A DNA stretch of 64,000 nucleotides from Polaribacter sp. IC073 (GTDB lineage Bacteria; Bacteroidota; Bacteroidia; Flavobacteriales; Flavobacteriaceae). Location: positions 1 to 64,000 of the forward strand of contig NZ_VORS01000006.1 of assembly GCF_007997075.1 (NCBI RefSeq). Direction: 5' to 3'. Every line of letters starts with the position of its first letter. Within the stretch, counting starts at the first letter, position 1. Below are positions 52,365 to 62,422 of the stretch, in pieces. The translations under genes and the position numbers were made by a program. Below the pieces are notes generated by a model, which did no database searches, was not told where the DNA came from, and saw nothing but the letters and a program-made list of their open reading frames with translations.

Positions 52365-53009
52365 TTATTTACTAGACATTGCAGAAAGCATGTTTCCATA
52401 AACGCCATTTAAAGAAGACAAATTATTTGCCAATGCTTTCATTTGTTCATGTAATCTTTCAGTATTTTCTACAACAGACGTATTTAATTCTGCTTGTTTG
52501 CTTGTATTTGCTACCTGTACTTTATACAAGTTATTTAAAGACTCCATTTGCAATGCAGCTTTAGACATTTCTTCATTGTATTTATTGGTTGAAGCTACAG
52601 AGCCAGATGCTGCAGACAAACCTTCTGCTGCGTTCTGAAAATTCTTCATACTAGAACCTAAACTTGCCATTAAAGTCGCATCTATTTTAGCTTCTTGTAA
52701 TAAATTGTCTAATTTTTGAGACAACATACCATCTGCTCCTAATTTCGTTTGATCTCTTTCTGAAGACAAACCTCCATCTGCCAATTCAGGATATACTTTT
52801 GCCCAATCTAAATCGTCTTCTGGTGCATCAAAGGCCGATATTGCAAATACTAGTGCCTCAACAACCAAACCAATTGTTAACATTACCCCTCCGGTTAGTG
52901 GCCCTATAGAAAAATGTTGAATTTTGAATAACGCTCCAATAATTACTACTGCTGCTCCCATTCCGTAAACGAAATTCATTGTTTTCTTGTATGCTCTTGA
53001 TTGTGCCAT
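52365..53009 (-). CDS. gldL: Gliding motility / type IX secretion motor protein GldL
   Basis: 214 residues with two N-terminal membrane helices (VYGMGAAVVIIGALFKIQ; LTGGVMLTIGLVVEALVFAI). Glu51 in the second helix matches the conserved membrane-embedded carboxylate thought to relay protons. The rest is a cytoplasmic coiled-coil region. It forms the motor complex with GldM. Cytoplasmic tail ends VYGNMLSAMSSK. Confidence 0.96.
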   Translation of the reverse strand: MAQSRAYKKTMNFVYGMGAAVVIIGALFKIQHFSIGPLTGGVMLTIGLVVEALVFAISAFDAPEDDLDWAKVYPELADGGLSSERDQTKLGADGMLSQKLDNLLQEAKIDATLMASLGSSMKNFQNAAEGLSAASGSVASTNKYNEEMSKAALQMESLNNLYKVQVANTSKQAELNTSVVENTERLHEQMKALANNLSSLNGVYGNMLSAMSSK

Positions 53010-53050
53010 AATTATATTTCTTTATTAGGGGTTTTTATTTTTTTGTTCGT

Positions 53051-54424
53051 TTATTTATTCGCTGTTCCTATGTAATTTTGTACGGTTCTAAAACCAATAT
53101 AACTTCTTGCAGTATCTGCATATTCATAATCTCTAGAACTTACTTCTAGAAAATATGCAACATCTTTCCAAGAACCTCCACGTACAATTTTTCTTTTATT
53201 TTTTCTATCTTCTACATTCGGATTCATTGTAGAAGCCATATAATAAGATGATAGGTTGTAGGCCGTATTTGTCCACTCCGAGACATTACCAGCCATATTA
53301 TACAAACCGTAATCATTTGCATTAAAAGATTTCGCTTCCATTGTATATAAAGCGCCATCTACAGCGTAATTACCTCTTACTGGTTTAAAGTTTGCTAAGA
53401 AACAACCTCTATCACTAGTGGTGCTTCCTGTTCCCCAAGGATAGGTTGCAAATTCTAACCCTCCTCTTGCCGCATATTCCCATTCTGCCTCTGTTGGCAA
53501 TCTAAAATCTGGTACTTGAGTGGCATTTTTTCTTCCTTTTAAATAATCATTTTTCTTTTTGGTTCTCCAATTACAAAAAGCATTTGCTTGTTCCCAAGTA
53601 ATGCCTACAACAGGGTAATCTCCATAAGATTGATGGTAAAAGTAATCTTGGTGCATTGGATCATTGTAAGAGTAATTAAAATCTTTAACCCAAGCAGTTG
53701 TGTCTGGATAAATGTTTAAAACTTCTATTGCTACAAAATCCTTTCTATTTCCTCCTTTTCTGGCGGCATTATCTCTGTCAAACCAAGAATATCTATATTT
53801 TAAAAACTTCGTATTAAACGTTCTTATTCCGTCTACAGCTTCTTCTCTACTAATATAAAGAGAATCCATAACTTCTACATAATCCATATCTGGGTATTCT
53901 TCTGTTTTCCAAAACAATTCAGAGCGCCAATTTAATGGCTTTATAGAATCAATTCCGTCTCCTAAACTCCAGTAATTCTCATACATGTATCTTTGGTAAG
54001 GAGTTGCATCTGTGGTGTCTACGGTTGCAAAAGCATATTCATGCACTCCTCCAGAAAGCGGTGTTCCATCTGCATTTGGTGTTCCACCCATGGCTGCAAA
54101 CTCTGCTTGATATCCTAATCTTGTTCTTACAATAGAATCTCTAACCCAATGTACAAATTCTTTATACTCATTGTTGGTTACTTCTGTTTCATCCATATAA
54201 TAAGGCCTAACAGAAACCGTTTTAGTTGGTGCGTTCATAGTACCAATAATATCCTCATCTTGTTTTCCCATCGTAAAAGAACCACCTGGTATCAATGCCA
54301 TTCCGTAAGGTTTCTCTGAAAACCATTTCTTTTTGACCTTTACTCCTACCAATTCTCCCCTATCATTAGAGCCACAACTGTAAAATACCGTTATTAAAAG
54401 TGCAAATATTGCTGCTTTCTTCAT
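53051..54424 (-). CDS. gldK: Gliding motility / type IX secretion lipoprotein GldK
   Basis: 457 residues. Lipobox FYSC (Cys17) makes it an outer-membrane lipoprotein. It has a formylglycine-generating-enzyme-like (FGE-sulfatase) fold: MALIPGGSFTMGKQDED, FRLPTEAEWEYAARGG, and RGGSWKDVAYFLEVSSRDY, but without an oxygenase role. It forms the periplasmic ring with GldN. First gene of the operon gldK-gldL-gldM-gldN. Confidence 0.97.
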   Translation of the reverse strand: MKKAAIFALLITVFYSCGSNDRGELVGVKVKKKWFSEKPYGMALIPGGSFTMGKQDEDIIGTMNAPTKTVSVRPYYMDETEVTNNEYKEFVHWVRDSIVRTRLGYQAEFAAMGGTPNADGTPLSGGVHEYAFATVDTTDATPYQRYMYENYWSLGDGIDSIKPLNWRSELFWKTEEYPDMDYVEVMDSLYISREEAVDGIRTFNTKFLKYRYSWFDRDNAARKGGNRKDFVAIEVLNIYPDTTAWVKDFNYSYNDPMHQDYFYHQSYGDYPVVGITWEQANAFCNWRTKKKNDYLKGRKNATQVPDFRLPTEAEWEYAARGGLEFATYPWGTGSTTSDRGCFLANFKPVRGNYAVDGALYTMEAKSFNANDYGLYNMAGNVSEWTNTAYNLSSYYMASTMNPNVEDRKNKRKIVRGGSWKDVAYFLEVSSRDYEYADTARSYIGFRTVQNYIGTANK

Positions 54425-54452
54425 ATTTTGATTATATCTTAACTAAAGTTCG

Positions 54453-54483
54453 TAAACCTATTCTATTTTTTGCTAAAAAACAA
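54453..54483 (-). promoter_or_regulatory. Probable promoter of gldKLMN
   Basis: On the minus strand TTG, a 20-base spacer and TAGGTTTA (one mismatch to TAnnTTTG), about 29 bases before the gldK ATG. Confidence 0.45.
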
Positions 54484-54527
54484 TACTGAAATTGCATTTT
54501 AACGTATTGATTTTCATTTCGCTACAA

Positions 54528-55688
54528 TTACACCATTTTTTTCATTGCTTTATACCACTTTTCTGGTATAATTTGCTTGGTTGCATCTGTATAATCTTTA
54601 TACGTACATGGTATTAACGCATGTCTTTTGTATTTATTATTTGATAAGATTTTTATTTCAATCCACCACCTTCCAGATTTGTTACTTTTGTAAAAGGTTA
54701 AAGGCTCATCATCTTCTAATAATACCGTAAATTTTTGATAATTTTCTTTACCAGAAAACGGATAATCCTTTACTCTAAAGTTAACACCTTCAATAAAGTA
54801 CCAAATTATTTGCGCTATTAAATGTGCTGTTTGATGATTGTTGTCGTGTTTAGAATTGTATTCATAAATACCAAAAGACGAAACTTTATCACTAATACCT
54901 GCATATCTTGAAATGGCACAAATTTCTTCACCATAAAAACCATTTGGCGACGCATTATTATTTGCAGGAGCTTCACTTTGTCTAATCGCACCAATATCTA
55001 TAGAAACAATATCTGCATTTCTAAATGCAGGCTCTATATTTTCTAACTCTTTTGCTTTTCCTAATCGGTAAGCATCAAAAAATAAATTATCTAATAAACT
55101 GATTTCTTCTTGTGAATTAAAATAGGTTTGATACCCAACATTGCAATAATTAAACAAGTTATTTGGTTCTTGCATAATTATTTTACTCAGGTAAGATTGT
55201 GAAGTTACATCTTCTTCGAAGTTCCCTAAATCGAAGCGGCTGTCTACTGCTGTAATATTTACAGATTGCTCTAAAGCGTCATAGGCCCTGTAATTAACGT
55301 AGGTGATGTCTTGACCGCCACCAATAATTACTGGAATAATGTTTTTCTTTAATAAAGAAGCAGTTATTTCTCTAACCGCAAAGTAAGTATCAGAAACTTG
55401 ATTCCCTTTTTTAATATTTCCTAAATCTACTATTGTGGTATGCCAGTTCCCAGGAAATAACTCGTATAATTTTTTTCGGATAAAATGCAAATCTTCTCCA
55501 CAGCCAAAATTATTTTGAGAATTTCGATCTTCTTGCACTCCTAAAATAGCAATCTTTACATTTCCTAACTCCGGAAAACCTTCTTCGGTTGAATGTATTT
55601 GAATATTTTGCCCCAAACAAGAAGGAGATTGCAACATCAAGTCTGCAATAACAGCATCTTCTACAGGGCTTAAAAAGTCTTGATTCAT
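54528..55688 (-). CDS. Arginase/formimidoylglutamase-fold protein with degenerate metal site
   Basis: 386 residues from the ATG at 55688 (a TTG precedes it). The ureohydrolase fold is clear, but of the six Mn ligands three are changed. The GGxHD motif reads GGGQD (123-127, His to Gln), DAHxD reads DSRFD (149-153, His to Arg), and DxD reads DIG (231-233, second Asp to Gly). An active binuclear Mn enzyme is therefore unlikely. Flavobacterial genomes commonly carry this gene beside topA and gldK and annotate it as formimidoylglutamase. The conserved place hints at a role linked to the type IX operon or to DNA topology, not to histidine breakdown. Confidence 0.85.
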   Translation of the reverse strand: MNQDFLSPVEDAVIADLMLQSPSCLGQNIQIHSTEEGFPELGNVKIAILGVQEDRNSQNNFGCGEDLHFIRKKLYELFPGNWHTTIVDLGNIKKGNQVSDTYFAVREITASLLKKNIIPVIIGGGQDITYVNYRAYDALEQSVNITAVDSRFDLGNFEEDVTSQSYLSKIIMQEPNNLFNYCNVGYQTYFNSQEEISLLDNLFFDAYRLGKAKELENIEPAFRNADIVSIDIGAIRQSEAPANNNASPNGFYGEEICAISRYAGISDKVSSFGIYEYNSKHDNNHQTAHLIAQIIWYFIEGVNFRVKDYPFSGKENYQKFTVLLEDDEPLTFYKSNKSGRWWIEIKILSNNKYKRHALIPCTYKDYTDATKQIIPEKWYKAMKKMV

Positions 55689-55728
55689 CAATTTTTTTTA
55701 ACAATAAAGTATGCAAGATACTAACTAA

Positions 55729-58263
55729 TTATTTCTTTTTCACCGTTTTCTTAGCTGCTGTTTTCTTAGCTGCTGTTTTCTTTTTAGCAGCAGGCTTCTT
55801 TTTAGCCACTTTTTTCTTAGGGGTCTTAGCCTCTATCATTTTTACAGCTTCTTCCTTAGAAAGTTTTTCTATTTCTGTGGTTTTAGGTAATTCAATCTTA
55901 ATTTTCCCTTTTAACACGTTATAGCGTCCCCAACGTGCTTTTTCTACACGAATAGCAACATCTTCCCAATTATGAATAACTTTATCTATTTCTTTCTGTT
56001 TTTTAACTTCAATTAATTCGATAATATCATCTACAGAAAGATTATCAAAATCGTACTTTTTACTAACGTTTATAAATATAGCATTCCATTTTAAAAAAGG
56101 TCCAAAACGCCCAACTCCTTTCTGTACAGGCAAATCTTCATAATGATAAATGGGTGCATCTGCTTTTTGCTTTGCAACAATTAATTCTTCTGCTCTTGGC
56201 AAATCAACTTCCATTGGGTTTTCTCCTTTGTCTAAAGAGACAAACATGGTTCCGAATTTTATATAAGGGCCAAAACGTCCATTAGAAACAATAACCTCTT
56301 CCCCTTCATAAGCACCTAAAACTTTTGGAAGCAAGAACAATTCTAATGCTTCTTCCATTGTTATAGTTCCTAAATTCTGATCTTTATTTAAACTCGCAAA
56401 TAATTTCTCTTCGTCTTCTGGCGCACCAATTTGTGCAATTGGACCAAATTTACCCAAACGGACTAAAACTGTTTTACCAGATTCTGGATGTTTTCCTAAA
56501 ATACGTTCGCCACTTTCTCTTTCTGCATTTTCTTTTACATCTTCTACATTCTCATGAAATTTAGTGTAGAAACCTTTAATCATTTCTATCCAATCTTCAT
56601 CTCCTTCAGAAATATCATCAAAAGAATTTTCTACTCTTGCTGTAAAGCCAAAATCTAAAATATTCGAAAAATTGTTTACCAAGAAATCGTTTACAATATT
56701 CCCAATATCTGTGGGTACTAATTTATTTTTATCAGAACCCGTTTTCTCTGTTAAAGCTTCTCCTTTAACAACGCCGTTAGATAAAATTAATTGTTGATAT
56801 TCTCTTTCTAAACCTTCATTTTGTCCTTTTTCTACATAACCTCTTTTCTGAACCGTAGAAATTGTTGGTGCATACGTAGACGGTCTACCAATACCTAATT
56901 CTTCTAATTGTTTTACTAAAGATGCTTCTGTAAAACGGTATGGCGGACTCGTAAAACGTTGTGTTGCATTAATAAAAGTATAGTCTAATTTGTCTTTCAC
57001 TTTTAAATTTGGCAACATTCCTGCTTGCTCCTCACCTTCATCATCATCGTTTCCTTCTAAATATACTTTTAAGAAACCTTCAAACTTAATCATTTCACCA
57101 TTCGCAGTAAAAATTTTCGAATTCTCAGAGTTTTCAATCTTCACGTTGGTACGTTCTAATTGCGCATCACTCATTTGAGAAGCCAAAGTTCTTTTCCAAA
57201 TTAAATCATACAATCTCGTTTGATCGTATTCTGTATCAATAGAGTGCATTTTCATGTTGGTAGGACGAATTGCCTCATGCGCTTCTTGAGCCCCTTTTGC
57301 CTTCGTTTTAAAAACACGTTGCTTGCTATATTCTGCTCCGTAATAATTGGTAATTTCTTCTTCAGCGGCATTTCTTGCATCCACAGATAAGTTTAAGCTA
57401 TCTGTTCTCATGTAGGTAATTAAACCGGCTTCATACAACCGTTGTGCAACCTGCATTGTCTTACCAACTGGGAAACCTAATTTTCTAGACGCTTCTTGTT
57501 GTAATGTTGATGTTGTAAATGGTGCTGCTGGAGATTTCTTTGCTGGTTTTTTTGTTAAATCTGCAATTGAAAAAGCTGCATTTGCACAAGAATTTAAGAA
57601 ATTCTCTGCTGTTTTTTTAGTATCAAAATTCTTTGGAATAGTTGCTTTAAACGTTTTTCCTTCAGTATTAGAAAATTGTGCAACTACTTTATAATGTGTT
57701 TCTGCGTTAAAATCTAAAATGCTGCGTTCTCTTTCTACAATTAAACGCACTGCAACAGATTGTACTCTACCCGCAGACAAACCTCCTTTTACTTTTCGCC
57801 ATAAAACTGGCGACAATTCGTACCCAACAAGTCTGTCTAAAACTCTACGTGCTTGTTGTGCGTTTACCATATTATAGTCAATATCTCTCGGATTTTCGAC
57901 TGCTTTTAAAATAGCATTTTTTGTAATTTCATGAAAAACAATACGTTTTGTATTTTCATCCTTTAACTCTAATTGCTCTTTTAAATACCATGCAATTGCC
58001 TCACCCTCTCGATCCTCATCACTTGCCAACCAAACCATATCGGCTTTTTTTGCTAAGGCTCTTAACTTCTTAACAACTGGTTTTTTATCATCTGAAACTA
58101 TATATTTAGGACTAAAATCGCCATCCACATCAATTCCTAATTCTTTGGATGGTAAGTCTGCAATATGACCATAACTAGACTCTACTTGAAAATCTTTTCC
58201 AAGAAACTTCTCTATGGTTTTTGCTTTTGCTGGTGACTCTACAATTACTAAATTCTTTGCCAT
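55729..58263 (-). CDS. topA: DNA topoisomerase I
   Basis: 844 residues from the ATG at 58263, which gives the family start AKNLVIVESPAKAKTIEKFL; the longer frame to 58332 adds no domain. TOPRIM domain (WLASDEDREGEAIAWYL), active-site Tyr in GLITYMRTDSLNLS, zinc-free C-terminal repeats (GRFGPYIKFG; GRFGPFLKW) and a Lys/Ala-rich tail (PKKKVAKKKPAAKKKTAAKK). It relaxes negative supercoils. The histone-H1-like tail is common in Bacteroidota TopA. Confidence 0.96.
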   Translation of the reverse strand: MAKNLVIVESPAKAKTIEKFLGKDFQVESSYGHIADLPSKELGIDVDGDFSPKYIVSDDKKPVVKKLRALAKKADMVWLASDEDREGEAIAWYLKEQLELKDENTKRIVFHEITKNAILKAVENPRDIDYNMVNAQQARRVLDRLVGYELSPVLWRKVKGGLSAGRVQSVAVRLIVERERSILDFNAETHYKVVAQFSNTEGKTFKATIPKNFDTKKTAENFLNSCANAAFSIADLTKKPAKKSPAAPFTTSTLQQEASRKLGFPVGKTMQVAQRLYEAGLITYMRTDSLNLSVDARNAAEEEITNYYGAEYSKQRVFKTKAKGAQEAHEAIRPTNMKMHSIDTEYDQTRLYDLIWKRTLASQMSDAQLERTNVKIENSENSKIFTANGEMIKFEGFLKVYLEGNDDDEGEEQAGMLPNLKVKDKLDYTFINATQRFTSPPYRFTEASLVKQLEELGIGRPSTYAPTISTVQKRGYVEKGQNEGLEREYQQLILSNGVVKGEALTEKTGSDKNKLVPTDIGNIVNDFLVNNFSNILDFGFTARVENSFDDISEGDEDWIEMIKGFYTKFHENVEDVKENAERESGERILGKHPESGKTVLVRLGKFGPIAQIGAPEDEEKLFASLNKDQNLGTITMEEALELFLLPKVLGAYEGEEVIVSNGRFGPYIKFGTMFVSLDKGENPMEVDLPRAEELIVAKQKADAPIYHYEDLPVQKGVGRFGPFLKWNAIFINVSKKYDFDNLSVDDIIELIEVKKQKEIDKVIHNWEDVAIRVEKARWGRYNVLKGKIKIELPKTTEIEKLSKEEAVKMIEAKTPKKKVAKKKPAAKKKTAAKKTAAKKTVKKK

Positions 58264-58289
58264 GTATCTTTCTTTTTTCGTAATTAGCG

Positions 58290-58307
58290 CTCCCGAAACT
58301 TCGGGAC
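58290..58307. repeat. Short palindromic word shared with 42811
   Basis: CTCCCGAAACTTCGGGAC; CCCGAA and TTCGGG are complementary around AC. It lies 26 bases upstream of the topA ATG. Confidence 0.45.
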
Positions 58308-58398
58308 TAAACTGCGCATTCTGGGAATGCAAAAGTATGTAGTTTTTTTTTATTAATTTTTCATAAAAGCTTTTTTACTTCATTTTTAATAGAAAAAG

Positions 58399-60705
58399 TT
58401 ATTCTACAGTAATCTTTTGTTTCATTTTTGTTGCTGAATTTCCGCCTACAAAAAGCATAAATTCACCAGTTTCTACTTCCCATTTTCTTTTAGCCGTATA
58501 GAATTGAAGTACTTCTTTATCTATAATAAAAGAAACTGTCTTTGTTTCTCCTGCTGCTATCAATAATTTCTGAAAACCTTTCAACTCTTTAACGGGCCTC
58601 ACAATACTTGCTACTAAATCTCTAATATATAATTGAACAACTTCTTCACCAGCAACAGTTCCTGTATTTTTCACATCCACAGAGAGTGTTATTTTTTCTT
58701 CGGATGACATTGTTTCTGTATCAACTTTTAAATTATCATAAGAAAAATTGGTATAACTCAAGCCAAAACCAAAAGGATATAAAGGTGTTTTTTCTGAATC
58801 TGTATAACCAGAATACGTTACATGGATGTCATTAGAAGGTCTACCTGTATTTTTCTGATTGTAATACAATGGTTCTTGACCAACATTTCTCGGAAAAGAG
58901 ACAGGCAATTTCCCCGACGGATTGTAATCACCAAACAACACATCTGCAATTCCGTTTCCAGATTCAGATCCTAATTGCCAGGTCACTAAAATTCCTGGTA
59001 AAAGCTCACTTGCTCTAGAAATATCCATCGGTCTTCCGTTAGATAAAACCAAAACAATGTTCTTATTCACTTTATAAACAGCTTCTAACAATTCATTCTG
59101 CAAACCTGCAAAACCTATTTTAGTCTGACTTCTTCCTTCTCCAGATTGATACGCATCTTCACCAATTGCTAGAAACACAATTTCTACTTTTAAAGCTGCC
59201 TCTACTGCTTTTAAAATGCCAGAGCTGTCCTCTGTGTTTATTTTTAAAGGATATAAAAACTGATTTTCTCCTGGCTTAACCGTTGGCACAGTGAGTTCAA
59301 CTCCTTTTTCATAATACACTTTTGTGTTTTCACCAACCTTTGCTTTTACACCTTCTAATAAAGAAACTGCCGAATTATACGTTGCTTTTGCGCGCCAATT
59401 TCCTAAGGGGGCATCTTTATTATCTGCAAAAGGGCCAATTACCGCAATACTTTTTATGTTTTTAGAAACCGGTAAAATAGCATTCTCATTCTTTACCAAT
59501 ACAATCGATTTTTTAGCAGCTTCTCTTGCAATTGCTAAGTGTTCTTTAGTATAAATATCATTTCTCTCTTTTTCTTCATCACAATATTTATACGGATCAT
59601 CAAACAAACCTAATTGAAATTTTAATCTTAAAATACGTCTAACAGCATCGTCTAAATACACTAAAGAAATCTTCTTTTCTTCTAACAACTCTTCTAAATG
59701 TGCCTCATACGCATACGATTCCATGTCCATATCGCTCCCTGCATTTAAAGCAATTTCTGCGGCATGTTTGGTGTCTTTTGCAAAACCATGTGCTTTCATT
59801 TCGCCAATAGAACCCCAATCTGAAACCACAACGCCTTTCCAGTTCCAATCTCCTTTTAAAACATCTCTTTGCAGCACTTTATGTCCTGTTGCAGGAATTC
59901 CGTCAATATCATTAAAAGAGTTCATAAAAGTAGCTACACCTGCTTTTGCTGCCGCTTTAAAAGGAGGCAAAATCATGTTATGCAACTCAAATTCACCTAC
60001 TGTAACGGTATTATATTCTCTACCAGCTTCACCAAACCCGTACCCAGCAAAATGTTTTGCACAGGCAGCAATGGTGTTTTTATCTGCTAAGTCATCTCCT
60101 TGAAAACCATGAATTCTAGCCACTCCAATGACCGAATTCAAATAAGGATCTTCTCCTCCACCTTCCATAATTCTTCCCCATCTTGCATCTCTAGAAACAT
60201 CTACCATTGGCGCAAACGTCCAGTTTAAACCAGAAGCTGCCGATTCTTTTGCTGCAATTGAAGCAGATTTTTCAATCAATTCTAAATCCCAACTTGCACT
60301 TTCTCCCAAAGGAATAGGAAACATTGTTTTTAAACCGTGAATTACATCATAGGCAAAAATCATCGGAATTTTAAGTCGAGAATTTTCCATGACTAATTTT
60401 TGTGCTTCTCTCACTTCTTTTACAGAAGTAACATTTAGCACAGAACCAACTAGTCCTTTTTTCATTTTATCTACTTTGCTTTTCGCACTTGTGGTAGACG
60501 CTGGCCCCGTTAAATCCCAACCTGCAGCATATTGCACCGTTTGCCCGATTTTCTCTTGTAAATTCATCAAACTTAAAACAGAGTCTACTTTTTGTTCTAG
60601 CGCTTGATCTAGTGATGTATCTTGCATATTTTTATTGGGTTTACAGCTATAAAAACCAGAGATAAGCGTTAAAATAACTAGAGATAATTTGGTTAATTTC
60701 TTCAT
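58399..60705 (-). CDS. bglX: Glycoside hydrolase family 3 beta-glucosidase, lipoprotein
   Basis: 768 residues. Lipobox FYSC (Cys21) implies export and lipid anchoring. The GH3 N-terminal barrel has the nucleophile Asp in GVVVSDWGSIGEMKAHG. The C-terminal half has the alpha/beta sandwich (IAVIGPFADNKDAPLGNW) and a fibronectin-III-like domain at the end (VDVKNTGTVAGEEVVQLY). It releases glucose from beta-glucosides and laminarin-type oligosaccharides; the exact substrate is inferred. Single gene. Confidence 0.93.
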   Translation of the reverse strand: MKKLTKLSLVILTLISGFYSCKPNKNMQDTSLDQALEQKVDSVLSLMNLQEKIGQTVQYAAGWDLTGPASTTSAKSKVDKMKKGLVGSVLNVTSVKEVREAQKLVMENSRLKIPMIFAYDVIHGLKTMFPIPLGESASWDLELIEKSASIAAKESAASGLNWTFAPMVDVSRDARWGRIMEGGGEDPYLNSVIGVARIHGFQGDDLADKNTIAACAKHFAGYGFGEAGREYNTVTVGEFELHNMILPPFKAAAKAGVATFMNSFNDIDGIPATGHKVLQRDVLKGDWNWKGVVVSDWGSIGEMKAHGFAKDTKHAAEIALNAGSDMDMESYAYEAHLEELLEEKKISLVYLDDAVRRILRLKFQLGLFDDPYKYCDEEKERNDIYTKEHLAIAREAAKKSIVLVKNENAILPVSKNIKSIAVIGPFADNKDAPLGNWRAKATYNSAVSLLEGVKAKVGENTKVYYEKGVELTVPTVKPGENQFLYPLKINTEDSSGILKAVEAALKVEIVFLAIGEDAYQSGEGRSQTKIGFAGLQNELLEAVYKVNKNIVLVLSNGRPMDISRASELLPGILVTWQLGSESGNGIADVLFGDYNPSGKLPVSFPRNVGQEPLYYNQKNTGRPSNDIHVTYSGYTDSEKTPLYPFGFGLSYTNFSYDNLKVDTETMSSEEKITLSVDVKNTGTVAGEEVVQLYIRDLVASIVRPVKELKGFQKLLIAAGETKTVSFIIDKEVLQFYTAKRKWEVETGEFMLFVGGNSATKMKQKITVE

Positions 60706-60861
60706 TTTTACATTGTTTTACTTCCGTTTATTCTCTGAAAAATAAGCTCTTAAAACTTCAGATTAAATTCAAATCTATTAATAATACCGTAAAGTATAAT
60801 CTACTATTCATAAAAAATATTTGTTTTCTGCCAATTTGTCACTCGTTTTCATTTTTGGTTG

Positions 60862-60869
60862 TATATTTG
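60862..60869 (+). promoter_or_regulatory. -7 box of miaB
   Basis: TATATTTG, exact match to TAnnTTTG, 17 bases before the ATG at 60887. Any start upstream of it (frame opens at 60821) would not be transcribed, so it fixes the start codon. Confidence 0.6.
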
Positions 60870-60886
60870 CATTTCATTTTTTGAAT

Positions 60887-62341
60887 ATGGAACCAATCGT
60901 AAAAGTTATTAACGAGAAGATACAAGGGAAAGCTCTTGTTACAGAAAATAAAGCAGAAAACACTAAGAAGCTATTCATAGAAAGCTACGGCTGTCAAATG
61001 AATATGAATGACAGTGAAATTGTTGCTTCAATTTTAGACAAAGAAGGCTATAATACCACTCAAATATTAGAAGAAGCAGATTTAGTTTTAGTAAATACTT
61101 GTTCTATTAGAGAAAAAGCTGAAACTTCTGTTAGAAAGCGTTTGCAAAAATACAATGCCGTAAAAAAAATAAATCCAAAAATGAAAGTTGGGGTTTTGGG
61201 TTGTATGGCAGAACGCTTGAAGGAGAAATTTTTAGAGGAAGAAAAAATTGTTGATTTGGTTGTTGGACCAGATGCATACAAAGATTTACCCAATTTACTA
61301 AGCGAAGTTAGTGAAGGTAGGAATGCAGTAAATGTTATCCTGTCTAAAGACGAAACCTATGGAGATATTTCTCCGGTGCGCTTAAATACAAACGGAGTTA
61401 CAGCATTTGTTTCTATCACAAGAGGTTGTGATAATATGTGTACTTTTTGTGTGGTCCCTTTTACTCGTGGTCGAGAAAGAAGTAGAGACCCTAAGAGTAT
61501 TTTAGAGGAAGTTGAGTCTATGGTAGCTCAAAACTTTAAAGAAATTACATTGCTTGGGCAAAACGTAGATAGTTTCTTGTGGTTTGGTGGTGGTTTGAAA
61601 AAAGATTTCAAAAAAGCGACTGAAATGGCGCAAGCAACTGCCGTAGGTTTTGCAGAATTGTTAGACATGTGTGCTACAAAATTTCCAAAAACCCGTTTTC
61701 GCTTTTCAACATCGAATCCGCAAGACATGAGTTTAGATGTTATTCATGTAATGGCAAAACATAGAAATATTTGTAAATATTTACATTTACCTGTTCAAAG
61801 TGGAAGTAACGCCATGTTAAAAGCCATGAACAGACAACATACGCGGGAAGAATACATGACGTTAGTAGACAATATCTTCAAAATTATTCCAGAAATGTCT
61901 TTATCTCAAGACATGATTGTTGGCTTCTGTGGAGAAACAGAAGAAGACCATAAAGATACTTTAGAATTGATGAAATATGTAAAATACGACTTTGGTTTTA
62001 TGTTTACGTATTCTGAAAGACCCGGAACTTTGGCAGGTAACAAGATGGAAGATGATGTGCCACAAGCAACCAAAAAAAGAAGGTTACAAGAAATAATAGA
62101 CCTACAACAAGAACACGCTTTATACAGAACACAGCAACATTTAGGTAAAACGGAAGAATTTTTAATTGAAGGTACTTCTAAGAAAAACCCTGATGAATGG
62201 AAAGGTAGAAATACCCAAAATACCGTAGCTGTTTTTGCAAAAGACAACTATAAGTTAGGCGATTTTGTAATGGTAAAAGTAGAAGATTGTACATCTGCAA
62301 CCCTAAAGGGTACTGTTGTTGGCTATTCTGATAATAACTAA
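60887..62341 (+). CDS. miaB: tRNA-2-methylthio-N6-dimethylallyladenosine synthase
   Basis: 484 residues from the ATG at 60887. The N-terminal MTTase domain has FIESYGCQMNMNDSEIV (cluster Cys), the radical-SAM motif Cys-x3-Cys-x2-Cys in RGCDNMCTFCVVPF, and a C-terminal TRAM domain. It adds a methylthio group to A37 of tRNAs reading UNN codons. A consensus -7 box lies just upstream, and it is followed by the sigma-54-type activator. Confidence 0.95.
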   Translation: MEPIVKVINEKIQGKALVTENKAENTKKLFIESYGCQMNMNDSEIVASILDKEGYNTTQILEEADLVLVNTCSIREKAETSVRKRLQKYNAVKKINPKMKVGVLGCMAERLKEKFLEEEKIVDLVVGPDAYKDLPNLLSEVSEGRNAVNVILSKDETYGDISPVRLNTNGVTAFVSITRGCDNMCTFCVVPFTRGRERSRDPKSILEEVESMVAQNFKEITLLGQNVDSFLWFGGGLKKDFKKATEMAQATAVGFAELLDMCATKFPKTRFRFSTSNPQDMSLDVIHVMAKHRNICKYLHLPVQSGSNAMLKAMNRQHTREEYMTLVDNIFKIIPEMSLSQDMIVGFCGETEEDHKDTLELMKYVKYDFGFMFTYSERPGTLAGNKMEDDVPQATKKRRLQEIIDLQQEHALYRTQQHLGKTEEFLIEGTSKKNPDEWKGRNTQNTVAVFAKDNYKLGDFVMVKVEDCTSATLKGTVVGYSDNN

Positions 62342-62422
62342 AAATAGAAAATAGAAACAAGAGAGAAGAATACAGATTCTCATCTTTTCTCTTTAATCTT
62401 TTTTTTATATTCTGAAAAAAAT

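Noticed and set aside
59723..60103. Plus-strand 126-residue frame
   Set aside because: It is antisense to the GH3 catalytic domain, whose motifs are intact.
60821..60886. Longer N-terminus for MiaB
   Set aside because: The extension MFSANLSLVFIFG is encoded across the consensus -7 box at 60862-60869 and is not part of the MiaB family.
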